DNA from: an uncultured Collinsella sp.
GTDB lineage: Bacteria > Actinomycetota > Coriobacteriia > Coriobacteriales > Coriobacteriaceae
NCBI GenBank assembly: GCA_900758845.1
Contig: CAAESW010000003.1
Span: forward strand, 1-50,246
Length of the DNA: 50,246 nucleotides
Reading direction: 5' to 3'
Part shown: positions 35,090-42,825 of the stretch, one piece after another
Numbering within the stretch: the stretch's first letter is position 1
Layout: each line of letters opens with the position of its first letter
Translations under genes and position numbers: made by a program
The notes under the pieces: generated by a model
What the model was told of the DNA's origin: nothing
Databases searched by the model: none
What the model saw: only the letters and a program-made list of their open reading frames with translations

Positions 35090-35965
35090 ATGGACATGAC
35101 GGATATGACGAGGGCGGCCGTGTCGCGCCGTCACTTTTTGCAGCTGGCTGGCGCCAGCATGCTTGCGCTGACGGGGACCGCGCTTACCGGTTGCGGCAAC
35201 TCCACCAGCGGCGAGGGCTCCGACAAGGGCTCCAAGCTTGCGGCCATCAAGTCGCGTGGACATCTGAATGCCGGCGTTAAGAAGGACGTTCCCGGCTATG
35301 GCTATTACGACACCGCCAAGGGTCGCTTTGAGGGCATGGAAGTCGATTTGTGCTACCAGATCGCCGCTGCCGTCTTTGGCGTGAGCTATAAGGAGGCCCG
35401 CGCCCAGGAGCTTGTCGAGTTTACCGACGTAACGCCCAAGACACGCGGCCCGCTGATCGATAACGGCCAACTCGACGTGGTCGCGGCGACCTACACCATC
35501 ACCGACGAGCGCAAGAAGAGCTGGGATTTCTCGACGCCGTACCGCACCGACTACGTGGGACTCATGGTCAAGAAGCGTTCGGGCTTTACCTCGATTGAGG
35601 ACTTGGACGGCAAGGTCATTGGCGTGAGCCAGGGCGCCACCACGCAGGGCCTGATCGAGCAGATGATCAAGGACAACGGCTTTAGCTGCAAGCCTGAGTT
35701 TAGGGCCTTTAGCGGCTACCCCATCATCAAGAGTTCGCTCGACGCCGGCAATATCGACGTCTTTGCCATGGACCGCTCCACGCTGGCCGGTTACATGAAC
35801 GAGACCGTTGAGCTGCTGCAGCCCGAGGTCAAGTTTGGCGAGCAGGGCTACGGCGTGGCGACCAAGAAGGGCTGCGACCTTTCGGCCGTGGTCGATCAGG
35901 TGATTTGCGATCGCCTGGCCGATGGCTGGCTCGACCAAGAGGTCAAGACCTGGGGTCTTGTATAG
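35090..35965 (+). CDS. Amino-acid ABC transporter substrate-binding lipoprotein
   Basis: 291 residues. SRRHFLQLAGASMLALTGTA plus LTGC combines a twin-arginine-like start with a lipobox, so it may be exported folded and anchored by lipid at the Cys near residue 36. The mature part is a family 3 solute-binding fold: LAAIKSRGHLNAGVKKDVPG, GMEVDLCYQIAA, FTDVTPKTRGPLI, ATYTITDERKKSWDFSTPY. It ends with Asp and Gly residues usual for Glu/Gln-type binders. Several close starts (35087 GTG, 35090, 35096, 35105) share weak ribosome sites, so the N-terminus is uncertain. Confidence 0.92.
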   Translation: MDMTDMTRAAVSRRHFLQLAGASMLALTGTALTGCGNSTSGEGSDKGSKLAAIKSRGHLNAGVKKDVPGYGYYDTAKGRFEGMEVDLCYQIAAAVFGVSYKEARAQELVEFTDVTPKTRGPLIDNGQLDVVAATYTITDERKKSWDFSTPYRTDYVGLMVKKRSGFTSIEDLDGKVIGVSQGATTQGLIEQMIKDNGFSCKPEFRAFSGYPIIKSSLDAGNIDVFAMDRSTLAGYMNETVELLQPEVKFGEQGYGVATKKGCDLSAVVDQVICDRLADGWLDQEVKTWGLV

Positions 35966-35990
35966 GCGCATCGTCCAAGGAAGGAATCAA

Positions 35991-36737
35991 ATGCTCGAAG
36001 GATTATTTGACGCCGACCGTTGGTCGACGACATTTCAAAATATGGGACCCTTCTGGGAGGGCTTTGGCGTGACGCTGCAAGTGGTCGTTGCCGGTCTACT
36101 GCTGTCGCTGGTACTGGGCACGCTGCTGGGCGTGTTCTCTACCACTCGCTCGCGCGTGCTGCGCGCCATAAGCCGCGTGTACGTGGAGTTTTACCAGAAC
36201 ACCCCGTTGCCCGTGCAGGTGCTCTTTATGTACATGGCCGGTCCGCAGTTTTTGCAGGCCATAACCGGTGCCGATCAGCCGGTGCGCATCGCGCCGTTCG
36301 TGCTGGGCTTCTTGGGTGTGGGCCTGTATCACGCGGCCTACATTTCGGAGGTCATCCGCACTGGTATCGAGGCGGTTCCGCGCGGTCAGATGGAGGCGGC
36401 CCAGAGCCAGGGCTTCACCCGTGCGCAGGCGTACTGGTACATCGTGCTGCCCCAGACATTCAAGATCATTCTGCCGCCGCTGTGTAACCAGGCACTCAAC
36501 CTGGTCAAGAACACGTCGGTGCTGGCGCTTGTGGCCGGCGGCGACCTTATGTACCGTTCCGACAACTTTGTGAGTCTGTACGGTTACCTGCAGGGATACA
36601 TCGTCTGCTGCCTTATGTACTTCATCATCTGCTTTCCGCTCGCCATGCTGGTGCAGTGGCTCGAGCGCCGCTCCAAGGAGCGTCCGCGCGGCGTGAGCCT
36701 GGCCGAGCTGGGGCTCGACAACGTAGAGGAGGCCTAG
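35991..36737 (+). CDS. Amino-acid ABC transporter permease (first)
   Basis: 248 residues, HisM/GlnP family. TLQVVVAGLLLSLVLGTLLG opens the membrane domain; the coupling loop is YISEVIRTGIEAVPRGQMEAAQSQGFTRAQAYWYIVLPQ (EAA motif in EAAQSQG). About five helices. AAGGAATCAA precedes the ATG at 35991. It pairs with the next gene as the two different subunits of the importer channel. Its stop lies three bases before the next start. Confidence 0.94.
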   Translation: MLEGLFDADRWSTTFQNMGPFWEGFGVTLQVVVAGLLLSLVLGTLLGVFSTTRSRVLRAISRVYVEFYQNTPLPVQVLFMYMAGPQFLQAITGADQPVRIAPFVLGFLGVGLYHAAYISEVIRTGIEAVPRGQMEAAQSQGFTRAQAYWYIVLPQTFKIILPPLCNQALNLVKNTSVLALVAGGDLMYRSDNFVSLYGYLQGYIVCCLMYFIICFPLAMLVQWLERRSKERPRGVSLAELGLDNVEEA

Positions 36738-36740
36738 CGC

Positions 36741-37379
36741 ATGGAAATCTTCAACGCGACCAACCTGCTCTACATTTGGGGCGGCTTTGTTAAGACAATC
36801 GAGATCTCGGCGCTGTCGATCTTTTTCTCGCTCATCTTTGGCACGGTGCTGGCGCTCGTTAAGAGCTATGCGCCCCGCCCGTTCCGTATTTTGGTGAGCG
36901 CCTATATCGAACTGTTCCGTTGCACGCCAAACCTGCTGTGGATCCTGTTTATCTACTTTACGGTGCAGGGTTTGGACATTGTGATTTCGACCATCGCCTT
37001 TACGCTGTTTACCAGCGCTGTTATGGCCGAGATTGTGCGCGGCGGCCTCAACTCGATTCCGCGCGGCCAGTTTGAGGCAGCGCAGAGCCAGGGCTTCGGC
37101 TTCTTTGCCACCATGCGCTACATCATTTTGCCGCAGACGTTTAAGACGATCATTCCGGCGCTGTTTAGCCAGTGCACGACCGTCATTAAGGACAGCTCGT
37201 ATCTTTCGGGCATTAACGTGGCCGAGCTCATGTACACGGCAAACGTGGTGATGGCCCACGCGATCGACCTGTCGCAGGTGCTTATGCTCTACGGCCTGGT
37301 GTTTGCGATGTACTTTGTGCTCAACTTTGGTATCTCGCTGCTGGTTCGCGCATATCAGAGGCGAATGGTGGCAGCGTAG
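36741..37379 (+). CDS. Amino-acid ABC transporter permease (second)
   Basis: 212 residues of the same family: FVKTIEISALSIFFSLIFGTVLAL, an EAA loop IVRGGLNSIPRGQFEAAQSQG and LPQTFKTIIPAL. It is a little shorter than its partner and would form the heteromeric channel with it. There is little room for a ribosome site, so translation is likely coupled to the upstream stop. It is the last transport gene; a GGGAC palindrome separates it from the kinase-like gene. Confidence 0.94.
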   Translation: MEIFNATNLLYIWGGFVKTIEISALSIFFSLIFGTVLALVKSYAPRPFRILVSAYIELFRCTPNLLWILFIYFTVQGLDIVISTIAFTLFTSAVMAEIVRGGLNSIPRGQFEAAQSQGFGFFATMRYIILPQTFKTIIPALFSQCTTVIKDSSYLSGINVAELMYTANVVMAHAIDLSQVLMLYGLVFAMYFVLNFGISLLVRAYQRRMVAA

Positions 37380-37382
37380 AAT

Positions 37383-37409
37383 GTGGCAAAGGGACAGTCC
37401 CTTTGTCAC
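37383..37409. repeat. GGGAC/GTCCC palindrome between permease and kinase genes
   Basis: GTGGCAAAGGGAC and GTCCCTTTGTCAC are 13-nt arms (one G-T pair) around a single A, starting four bases after the permease stop. It can fold as an mRNA hairpin just before the next ribosome site, so it may set expression of that gene. Confidence 0.7.
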
Positions 37410-37427
37410 ATAGAGAAAGGAATCGCG

Positions 37428-38051
37428 ATGAGCGATCTGGAGAACAAGAAGAGTCCTGTGGTCATTACCATCGCGCGCGACTTTGGCGCCGAGGGCCACG
37501 AGATTGGTCGCATGCTTGCCGACGAGTTGGGGATTCCGCTGTATGACAACGAGCTGCTGGTGCGTGCGTCGCTGCGTGCGGGTGAGTCGCTCGATAAGAT
37601 GGCCGCCTATGACGAGCGTCTGGCCGTGGAGAACATGGCGTTTCTGCCCGACCGCTACGATGCGCGTTCGTACTCGGATAAGTTGTTCCAAAAGATGAGC
37701 CAGGTGATTTTGGATCTGGGCGAGACCGAGAGCTGCATTATCGAAGGCCGTCTGTCCGATTACCTGCTGCGCAACAACCCCAACCACATTGCCGTGTTGG
37801 TGACAGCCCCCTTTGAGGACCGCGTCGAGATCGTGCGCAAAAAGCGTGGCCTCAACAAAAAGAAGGGTGCCAAGCTGGTCAAGCAACAGCAGAAGGCGCG
37901 CGAAGCGTTCTATAAGCGCTACAGTGCCGGAAAGTGGAAGATGACGAGCGGTAAAGACATCGTCGTCAACCGCGCCAAGCTGGGCCGCGAAGGCTGCAAG
38001 GACGTCATCGCCGCAGCCTACCGCTACAAGGTGGCGCAGCTCGAAGGCTAA
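37428..38051 (+). CDS. Cytidylate-kinase-like protein
   Basis: 207 residues of the Cytidylate_kin2 (AAK6-like) group. ITIARDFGAEGHEIGRMLADELGIPLYD is the degenerate P-loop region of this family, with ELLVRASLRAG, then CIIEGRLSDYLLR and APFEDRVEIV; the basic YYKR-like tail (RYSAGKWKMTSGKDIVVNRAKLG) closes it. These proteins lack a canonical Walker A and their substrates are unknown. The start at 37428 follows GAAAGG. It is downstream of the amino-acid transporter on the same strand, separated by a palindrome. Confidence 0.8.
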   Translation: MSDLENKKSPVVITIARDFGAEGHEIGRMLADELGIPLYDNELLVRASLRAGESLDKMAAYDERLAVENMAFLPDRYDARSYSDKLFQKMSQVILDLGETESCIIEGRLSDYLLRNNPNHIAVLVTAPFEDRVEIVRKKRGLNKKKGAKLVKQQQKAREAFYKRYSAGKWKMTSGKDIVVNRAKLGREGCKDVIAAAYRYKVAQLEG

Positions 38052-38113
38052 CCGACCAAAACCATCACAAAGGTGCCTGTCCCCATCGTGGTGGTTGGGT
38101 GGTCGGCATAGAA

Positions 38114-38149
38114 AAAGTCCCCGCCGGGCGTGTGCTCGACGGGGACTTT
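38114..38149. terminator. Bidirectional terminator
   Basis: AAAGTCCCCG and CGGGGACTTT (38114-38123/38140-38149) pair between the convergent kinase-like and nfnB genes; AAAAA lies on the left side, giving a T-run for the minus strand. Confidence 0.8.
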
Positions 38150-38177
38150 GCCGTTTGGTGGCTAGCGCTGTAGGTGA

Positions 38178-39587
38178 TTACTCGCCCAGCAGGCTCTTGG
38201 TGATGGAAGCGGCGGCCTTCTTGCCGGCGCCCATCGCCAGAATGACCGTAGCGGCACCGGTGACGATGTCGCCGCCGGCCCAGATGCGGGGATCGGTGGT
38301 CTGGCCAGTCTCCTCGTCGGCGACGATGTAGCCCCACTTGTTGAGCTCCATCTTGCCGCCGATTTTCTTTGCGAAGGGGTTGGCGTTGGTGCCGATAGCC
38401 GAGATCGCGACGTCGCAAGGGATCTCCTCGATGGCGCCCTCGATGGGCACCGGGCGACGGCGGCCAGACTCGTCGGGCTCGCCGAGCTCCATCTTCTGGA
38501 CCTTGACGGCGCACACGGAGCCGTCCTCGCCAGCGACAAACTCGAGCGGGGAGACGAGCGGCAGAACCTCGACGCCCTCGGCCTTGGCGTGGTGCAGCTC
38601 GGCACGACGGCAGGGCATCTCGTCCTCGGTACGACGGTAGGCGATGATGGCGTGCTCAGCGCCCAGGCGCTTGGCGGTACGGACGGCGTCCATAGCCACG
38701 TTGCCGCCACCAAAGACAACGACGTTCTTGCCGTGCTTGGTGGGGGTGTCGTACTCGGGGAACTTGTTGGCCTTCATCAGGTTCACGCGGGTGAGGTACT
38801 CGTTCGCGAAGAAGACGTTGGGCAGGTTCTCGCCGGGGACGTTGAGGAACTTGGGCAGGCCAGCGCCGGTCGCCACGTAGATGGCGTCGAAGCCCTGCTC
38901 GAACAGCTCCTCGGCCGTGGCCATGTTGCCCACGACGGAGTTGTACTCAAACTTGACGCCCATGTCCTCCAGGCCGTCAATCTCGCGCTTGACGACCGCC
39001 TTGGGCAGACGGAACTCGGGGATGCCGTAGACCAGCACGCCGCCGCCGGTAAAGAAGGCCTCAAAGACGGTGACGTCAAAGCCGTTGCGGGCGAGCTCGC
39101 CGGCGCAGGTGATGCCGGACGGGCCGGAACCGACGACGGCGACCTTCTTGCCGTTCTTGGGAGCCATCTTGGGCGTGGAGGCGAGCTCGGGGCGGTCGCC
39201 CAGGAAGCGCTCGAGCTGGCCGATGGCCACGGGCTCGGACTTCTTACCACGGATGCACTTGCCCTCGCACTGGTTCTCCTGCGGGCAGACGCGGCCGCAG
39301 ATAGCGGGAAGCATGGAGTCCTCGCGGATGGTATCGAGGGCGCCGCCGAAGTCCTTCGCGCGGATCTGCTCGATAAAGCGGGGGATGTTGATGTTGACGG
39401 GGCAGCCCTCAACACAGAACGGCTTCTTGCAGTTGAGGCAGCGCTCGGCCTCGGCCAGCGCCATCTCCTCGGTGAAGCCCTTGTCGACGGGGCGGAAGTC
39501 GCAGGCGCGCTCGGCAGCCGGCTCCTCGTTATCGGGGGTGCGGGGCGACTTCATATCGGCAACGAAACGACCGTTAACTAGTGGCAT
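38178..39587 (-). CDS. nfnB: NADH-dependent ferredoxin:NADP+ oxidoreductase, large subunit (GltD-like)
   Basis: 469 residues. The N-terminus carries two Cys groups for [4Fe-4S] clusters (CLNCKKPFCVEGCPVNINIPRF and CGRVCPQENQCEGKC). Then come FAD-binding VAVVGSGPSGITCAGELAR and NADPH-binding VVFGGGNVAMDAVRTAKRLG. Alone this also fits glutamate synthase small subunit (gltD/gltA), but the adjacent NfnA-type gene and absence of a large GltS subunit favour NfnB. NfnAB bifurcates electrons between NADPH, NAD and ferredoxin in anaerobes. The start overlaps the nfnA end by ten bases. Confidence 0.88.
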   Translation of the reverse strand: MPLVNGRFVADMKSPRTPDNEEPAAERACDFRPVDKGFTEEMALAEAERCLNCKKPFCVEGCPVNINIPRFIEQIRAKDFGGALDTIREDSMLPAICGRVCPQENQCEGKCIRGKKSEPVAIGQLERFLGDRPELASTPKMAPKNGKKVAVVGSGPSGITCAGELARNGFDVTVFEAFFTGGGVLVYGIPEFRLPKAVVKREIDGLEDMGVKFEYNSVVGNMATAEELFEQGFDAIYVATGAGLPKFLNVPGENLPNVFFANEYLTRVNLMKANKFPEYDTPTKHGKNVVVFGGGNVAMDAVRTAKRLGAEHAIIAYRRTEDEMPCRRAELHHAKAEGVEVLPLVSPLEFVAGEDGSVCAVKVQKMELGEPDESGRRRPVPIEGAIEEIPCDVAISAIGTNANPFAKKIGGKMELNKWGYIVADEETGQTTDPRIWAGGDIVTGAATVILAMGAGKKAAASITKSLLGE

Positions 39588-40417
39588 GCGCAGCTCTTTT
39601 CCTCATAGGCCTTGAGGGACTCGCCCTCTTCGGAACGGTAGGCGGCCTGGCGGGCACGAAGGTCATCCCAGTCGACCAGGGTGGCATCGAAGTCGGGGCC
39701 GTCGACGCAAGCGAACTTGGTCACGCCGCCCACCTCGACGCGGCAGCAGCCGCACATGCCGGTGCCGTCAACCATGATGGGGTTGAGGGACGCGGTGATG
39801 GGGGTGTCGTACTTCTGGGCGGTGAGGGTCGAGAACTTCATCATCGGAACGGGGCCGACGCAGAAGACCTGGCTCACGGCCTTGTCCTGCAGCAGGCGCT
39901 CCAGCGGAGCGGTGACAACGCCCTGCTCGCCGTAGGAGCCGTCGTCGGTGGTGATGTGGATGTGGTCCTCGTCGAGGAGCTCGCGGAACTGGTCCTCCAT
40001 GAGCAGGAGGTCCTTGGTGCGGGCGCCCATGATGGCGTGAACCTCGTGGCCGGTCTCGACCAGGTGCTTGGCGACCGGGAAGGCAATTGCCAAGCCGACG
40101 CCGCCGCCAATGACGGCGCAGGGGCCCTCGGCCATCTCGGTGGGAACGCCCAGCGGGCCCACGACGTCGCGCAGTGACTCGCCGGCCTCGTAGGTGGAAA
40201 GCATCTCGGTGGTCTTGCCGATCACCATGAAGATGAACTCGACCCAGCCCTCGTCACCGTTCCAGCTGGCCAGGGTAAACGGGACACGCTCGCCCGTCTC
40301 GTTGGCGCGAACCATGAGGAACTGTCCAGCGTGCGCATGCTTGGCGATTGCAGGCGCCTCGATGCGGAACTTGAACACCTTCTCTGAGAACTGCGTCTTC
40401 TCCAGGATCTTATACAT
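39578..40417 (-). CDS. nfnA: NADH-dependent ferredoxin:NADP+ oxidoreductase, small subunit
   Basis: 279 residues of the dihydroorotate-dehydrogenase electron-transfer (PyrK-like) family. The FAD domain shows AGQFLMVRANETGERVPFTL; the NAD domain has CAVIGGGVGLAIAFPVAK; and the C-terminus has four Cys for a [2Fe-2S] cluster (GMCGCCRVEV, then FACVDGP). It would take electrons from NADH to the NfnB flavin. AGAGGGG precedes the ATG. It is the first gene of nfnA-nfnB, with a strong -10 (TATAAT) about 110 bp upstream. Confidence 0.88.
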   Translation of the reverse strand: MYKILEKTQFSEKVFKFRIEAPAIAKHAHAGQFLMVRANETGERVPFTLASWNGDEGWVEFIFMVIGKTTEMLSTYEAGESLRDVVGPLGVPTEMAEGPCAVIGGGVGLAIAFPVAKHLVETGHEVHAIMGARTKDLLLMEDQFRELLDEDHIHITTDDGSYGEQGVVTAPLERLLQDKAVSQVFCVGPVPMMKFSTLTAQKYDTPITASLNPIMVDGTGMCGCCRVEVGGVTKFACVDGPDFDATLVDWDDLRARQAAYRSEEGESLKAYEEKSCACH

Positions 40418-40522
40418 AGAACCCCTCTCTTGTTAGGGCCGCCGAACCGTGCCTCCACGGAAATGGACGGTAGCCCGAATAAAACCGTACGTGCACAGGC
40501 GTTGTGCAGACATACGGTGCAA

Positions 40523-40528
40523 ATTATA
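40523..40528 (-). promoter_or_regulatory. nfnA promoter -10
   Basis: The minus strand reads GGGTATAATTTGC, a consensus -10 with no convincing -35, 106 bp before the nfnA start. Confidence 0.5.
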
Positions 40529-40604
40529 CCCTCATGGACATGTCACTTACGTGTGTCTTCGGCGGTTGGGAGCAGGGTTTATCCACTTTGGCCTACCAAA
40601 GGGG

Positions 40605-40779
40605 GAGAGGTTTATTTTGGTCGGTTTTATCAGGTAAAACGGCAAATGTGGCCGGCCTCGGGCTGTGATGAGGCAGGCCCCCTTTGGGGTGCTATGCATG
40701 TATGTCGGCGCGCGGTTGATTGCGATGCCGCAACTGGGGCGTTTCCGCAGGTAAAACCTGCCAAAATAAACCTGTTCCT
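40605..40779. repeat. Pair of inverted GGGACAG-type repeats (copies 2 and 3)
   Basis: 40605-40640 (GAGAGGTTTATTTTGG, then TCAGGTAAAAC) and 40748-40779 (minus strand GGAACAGGTTTATTTTGG, then CAGGTTTTACCTG) are inverted copies of the repeat at 29628. The 107 bp between them contain short GC-rich inverted repeats and no gene. The pair resembles REP/BIME units. The gap 40529-40791 between the nfnA promoter and pth contains nothing else I recognise. Confidence 0.65.
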
Positions 40780-40791
40780 AAATGATAGGTT

Positions 40792-41421
40792 TTAGTGCTT
40801 GCCGTTGGCGGAGGCGGCGCCGTTGACATGGTCGCGGGCATAGACCACGCCGTGCACGATCGCCAGGCCGGCGGCGTCGGCCGCGCGGGCGCAGGTGTCC
40901 TGGAAATCCTCGGCCTCGCGGGCGCGCAGCTGCTTAAGAACGTAGTCGGCGACGGCCATCTTGCCGGGAGGGTTGCCGATGCCGGTGCGGATGCGGCTGA
41001 AGTCGCGGCTGCCCATCTTGTCGATGATGGAGCGCAGGCCGTTGTGACCGGCGTGGCCGCCGCCCACCTTAACGCGGACGTCGCCGGCGGGAATATCGAG
41101 CTCGTCGTGGATTACGAGCAGCTCCTCGGCCTTGATCTTGTACTCGCGGCAGAGCTTGGAGATGGGGCCACCCGAGGTATTCATATACGACTGCGGCTTG
41201 ACCAGCACGATCTGGCGCTTGCCGCCCTCTTCCTCGGGATCGTTGATGTTAATGAGCGCGACCTCGGCGCCGGCCTGGTTTTTCCAGTACGTGACGCCGG
41301 CCTGACGGGCCAGCTCGTCGATCGCCTTAAAGCCGGCGTTGTGGCGGGTCTCGGCATATTCCTCGCCAGGGTTGCCAAGCCCGGCAACCATGCGAATCTT
41401 AAGCGGCTGTGCAGCTGCCAT
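40792..41421 (-). CDS. pth: Peptidyl-tRNA hydrolase
   Basis: 209 residues. VAGLGNPGEEYAETRHNAGF carries the family start with catalytic His; KPQSYMNTSG, the HDELDIPAGDVRVKVGGGHAGHNGLRSI segment with catalytic Asp, and RTGIGNPPGKM complete the fold. It recycles tRNA from stalled peptidyl-tRNA. The start at 41421 follows AAAGGATAAAC; in-frame codons further upstream lack a site. It is downstream of prs on the same strand, separated by hairpin element C. Confidence 0.95.
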   Translation of the reverse strand: MAAAQPLKIRMVAGLGNPGEEYAETRHNAGFKAIDELARQAGVTYWKNQAGAEVALININDPEEEGGKRQIVLVKPQSYMNTSGGPISKLCREYKIKAEELLVIHDELDIPAGDVRVKVGGGHAGHNGLRSIIDKMGSRDFSRIRTGIGNPPGKMAVADYVLKQLRAREAEDFQDTCARAADAAGLAIVHGVVYARDHVNGAASANGKH

Positions 41422-41540
41422 GTTTATCCTTTCGTTACACAAAAGTTCAATCAACGACAAAGGCTACCACGCCCGCCGAAGGCGAGACTTCGTTTCAGCG
41501 AAATCTCACCAGACAAAAGCGCGGCCGCGGCAGGGCGAGC

Positions 41541-41614
41541 CGTCGGAACAGAAGAAACCCCCGCGCGACCTTTGCGAAGCAAGGGGGAGCGCGGGGGTTT
41601 CTTCTGTTCCGACG
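41541..41614. repeat. Variable-arm hairpin element C
   Basis: Arms 41541-41566 and 41589-41614 are perfect 26-bp inverted repeats. The 22-nt interior GACCTTTGCGAAGCAAGGGG (then GA) shares TTTGCGAAGCAA and flanking GAC with element B and, inverted, element A. The arms are unrelated to those copies. It starts 30 bp after the prs stop (minus strand), so it might end the prs transcript, although no T-tract follows. Confidence 0.78.
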
Positions 41615-41644
41615 GCGATGCGCCGGGTTACAAGGACGATGCGA

Positions 41645-42631
41645 TTACAGCGCGAAGTCGCCGCCGACGAGCGTGGAGACGGGCTCCTCGTGGTAAACGG
41701 CGGAGATGGCCTGAGCGAACTCCTCGGCGACCGAGATGGTCTTGATCTTGCCGCCGACCTCGACGGGAATGGCGTCGGTGACGAGGCACTCGACGATCGG
41801 GGCGTCGTTCAGACGCTCGATGGCCGGACCGGAGAAGATGCCGTGGGTGGCGCAGACGTAGATGTCGCCAGCGCCCATAGCCTTGAGCTCTTTGACGTTG
41901 GCGCACAGGGTGCCAGCGGTGTCGATCATGTCGTCGTTGATGATGCAGGTCTTGCCCTTGATGTCACCGATGATGCCCATGACCTCGGCGGCGTTGTGGC
42001 GCGGACGGCCCTTGTGGGCGATGGCCAGGTCGCAGCCGAGCATGTCGGACAGCTTCTTGGCGGCCTTGGCGCGACCCACGTCGGGGGAGACGACAACCAG
42101 GTTGTCGGTGTCGAAGTGCATGTCGTTGTAGTACTGGCCAAACAGCGGCAGCGCGGACAGGTGGTTAACCGGGATATCAAAGAAGCCCTGGATCTGGCCC
42201 TGGTGCAGGTCGAGGGTGATGATGCGATTGACGCCGGCGCGCTCGAGCAGGTTGGCGACGAGACGGGCGGTGATGGGCTCGCGCGGGCCGGCCTTGCGGT
42301 CCTGGCGGGCATAGCCGTAGTGGGTGATAACGGCGGTGATGGAGCGGGCGGATGCGCGCTTGGCAGCGTCGGTGGCGATGAGCAGCTCCATGAGCATGTC
42401 GTTGACGTTGCCGCCGGCCACGGACTGAATCAGGAAGACGTCGGCGCCGCGGACGGTCTCGTCGTAGCGGGCGTAAATCTCACCATTGGCGAACTGCTTT
42501 AGCGTAAGGCCCGAAAGCTCGACCCCAAGGTACTCAGCAATCTTCTGAGCGAGGGGACGGTTGGAGGAACCGGAATACACGCGGATGGACTTGCGCATAT
42601 TCTCCGACTTCTCGGGATCATTAATCGGCAT
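41645..42631 (-). CDS. prs: Ribose-phosphate pyrophosphokinase (PRPP synthetase)
   Basis: 328 residues. It makes PRPP from ribose 5-phosphate and ATP for purines, pyrimidines, NAD, His and Trp. FANGEIYARYDETVRGADVFLIQS, the HYGYARQDRKAGPREPI catalytic flexible-loop region, LDLHQGQIQGFFD and the PRPP-binding INDDMIDTAGTL are all intact. AAGGAGAAGGG precedes the ATG. It lies next to glmU on the same strand, as in many Gram-positive bacteria, but with a terminator between. A -10 candidate (minus strand TACAAT, 42678-42683) lies 47 bp upstream. Confidence 0.97.
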   Translation of the reverse strand: MPINDPEKSENMRKSIRVYSGSSNRPLAQKIAEYLGVELSGLTLKQFANGEIYARYDETVRGADVFLIQSVAGGNVNDMLMELLIATDAAKRASARSITAVITHYGYARQDRKAGPREPITARLVANLLERAGVNRIITLDLHQGQIQGFFDIPVNHLSALPLFGQYYNDMHFDTDNLVVVSPDVGRAKAAKKLSDMLGCDLAIAHKGRPRHNAAEVMGIIGDIKGKTCIINDDMIDTAGTLCANVKELKAMGAGDIYVCATHGIFSGPAIERLNDAPIVECLVTDAIPVEVGGKIKTISVAEEFAQAISAVYHEEPVSTLVGGDFAL

Positions 42632-42677
42632 TACCCTTCTCCTTTATACATCGAATGCCATATAGATGCCTTTTTGC

Positions 42678-42683
42678 ATTGTA
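42678..42683 (-). promoter_or_regulatory. Candidate prs -10 box
   Basis: The minus strand reads GGTTACAATGC; no good -35 was found. Confidence 0.4.
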
Positions 42684-42773
42684 ACCGCGCGGCGGGGTTT
42701 ATCGAGTCTTGATAACGTCTTTACCGTCAACGGACACGAACCGACCACTCATCCGGTTGCGCAGGTCACGATA

Positions 42774-42808
42774 GAAAAAGGAGCCGCCCCCCCATGGAAC
42801 AGCTCCTT
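42774..42808 (-). terminator. Terminator of glmU
   Basis: AAGGAGC and GCTCCTT (42778-42784/42802-42808) form the stem; on the minus strand TTTTTCTAT follows. It lies 18 bp after the glmU stop. Confidence 0.8.
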
Positions 42809-42825
42809 AGATGCTTGGTAAAACG

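Noticed and set aside
38178..39587. Glutamate synthase small subunit
   Set aside because: Sequence alone would allow it, but the overlapping NfnA-type gene and absence of a large subunit make NfnB more likely.
38589..40177. Long plus-strand open frames opposite nfnB and nfnA
   Set aside because: Shadows of the FeS-flavoprotein genes; composition is antisense-like.
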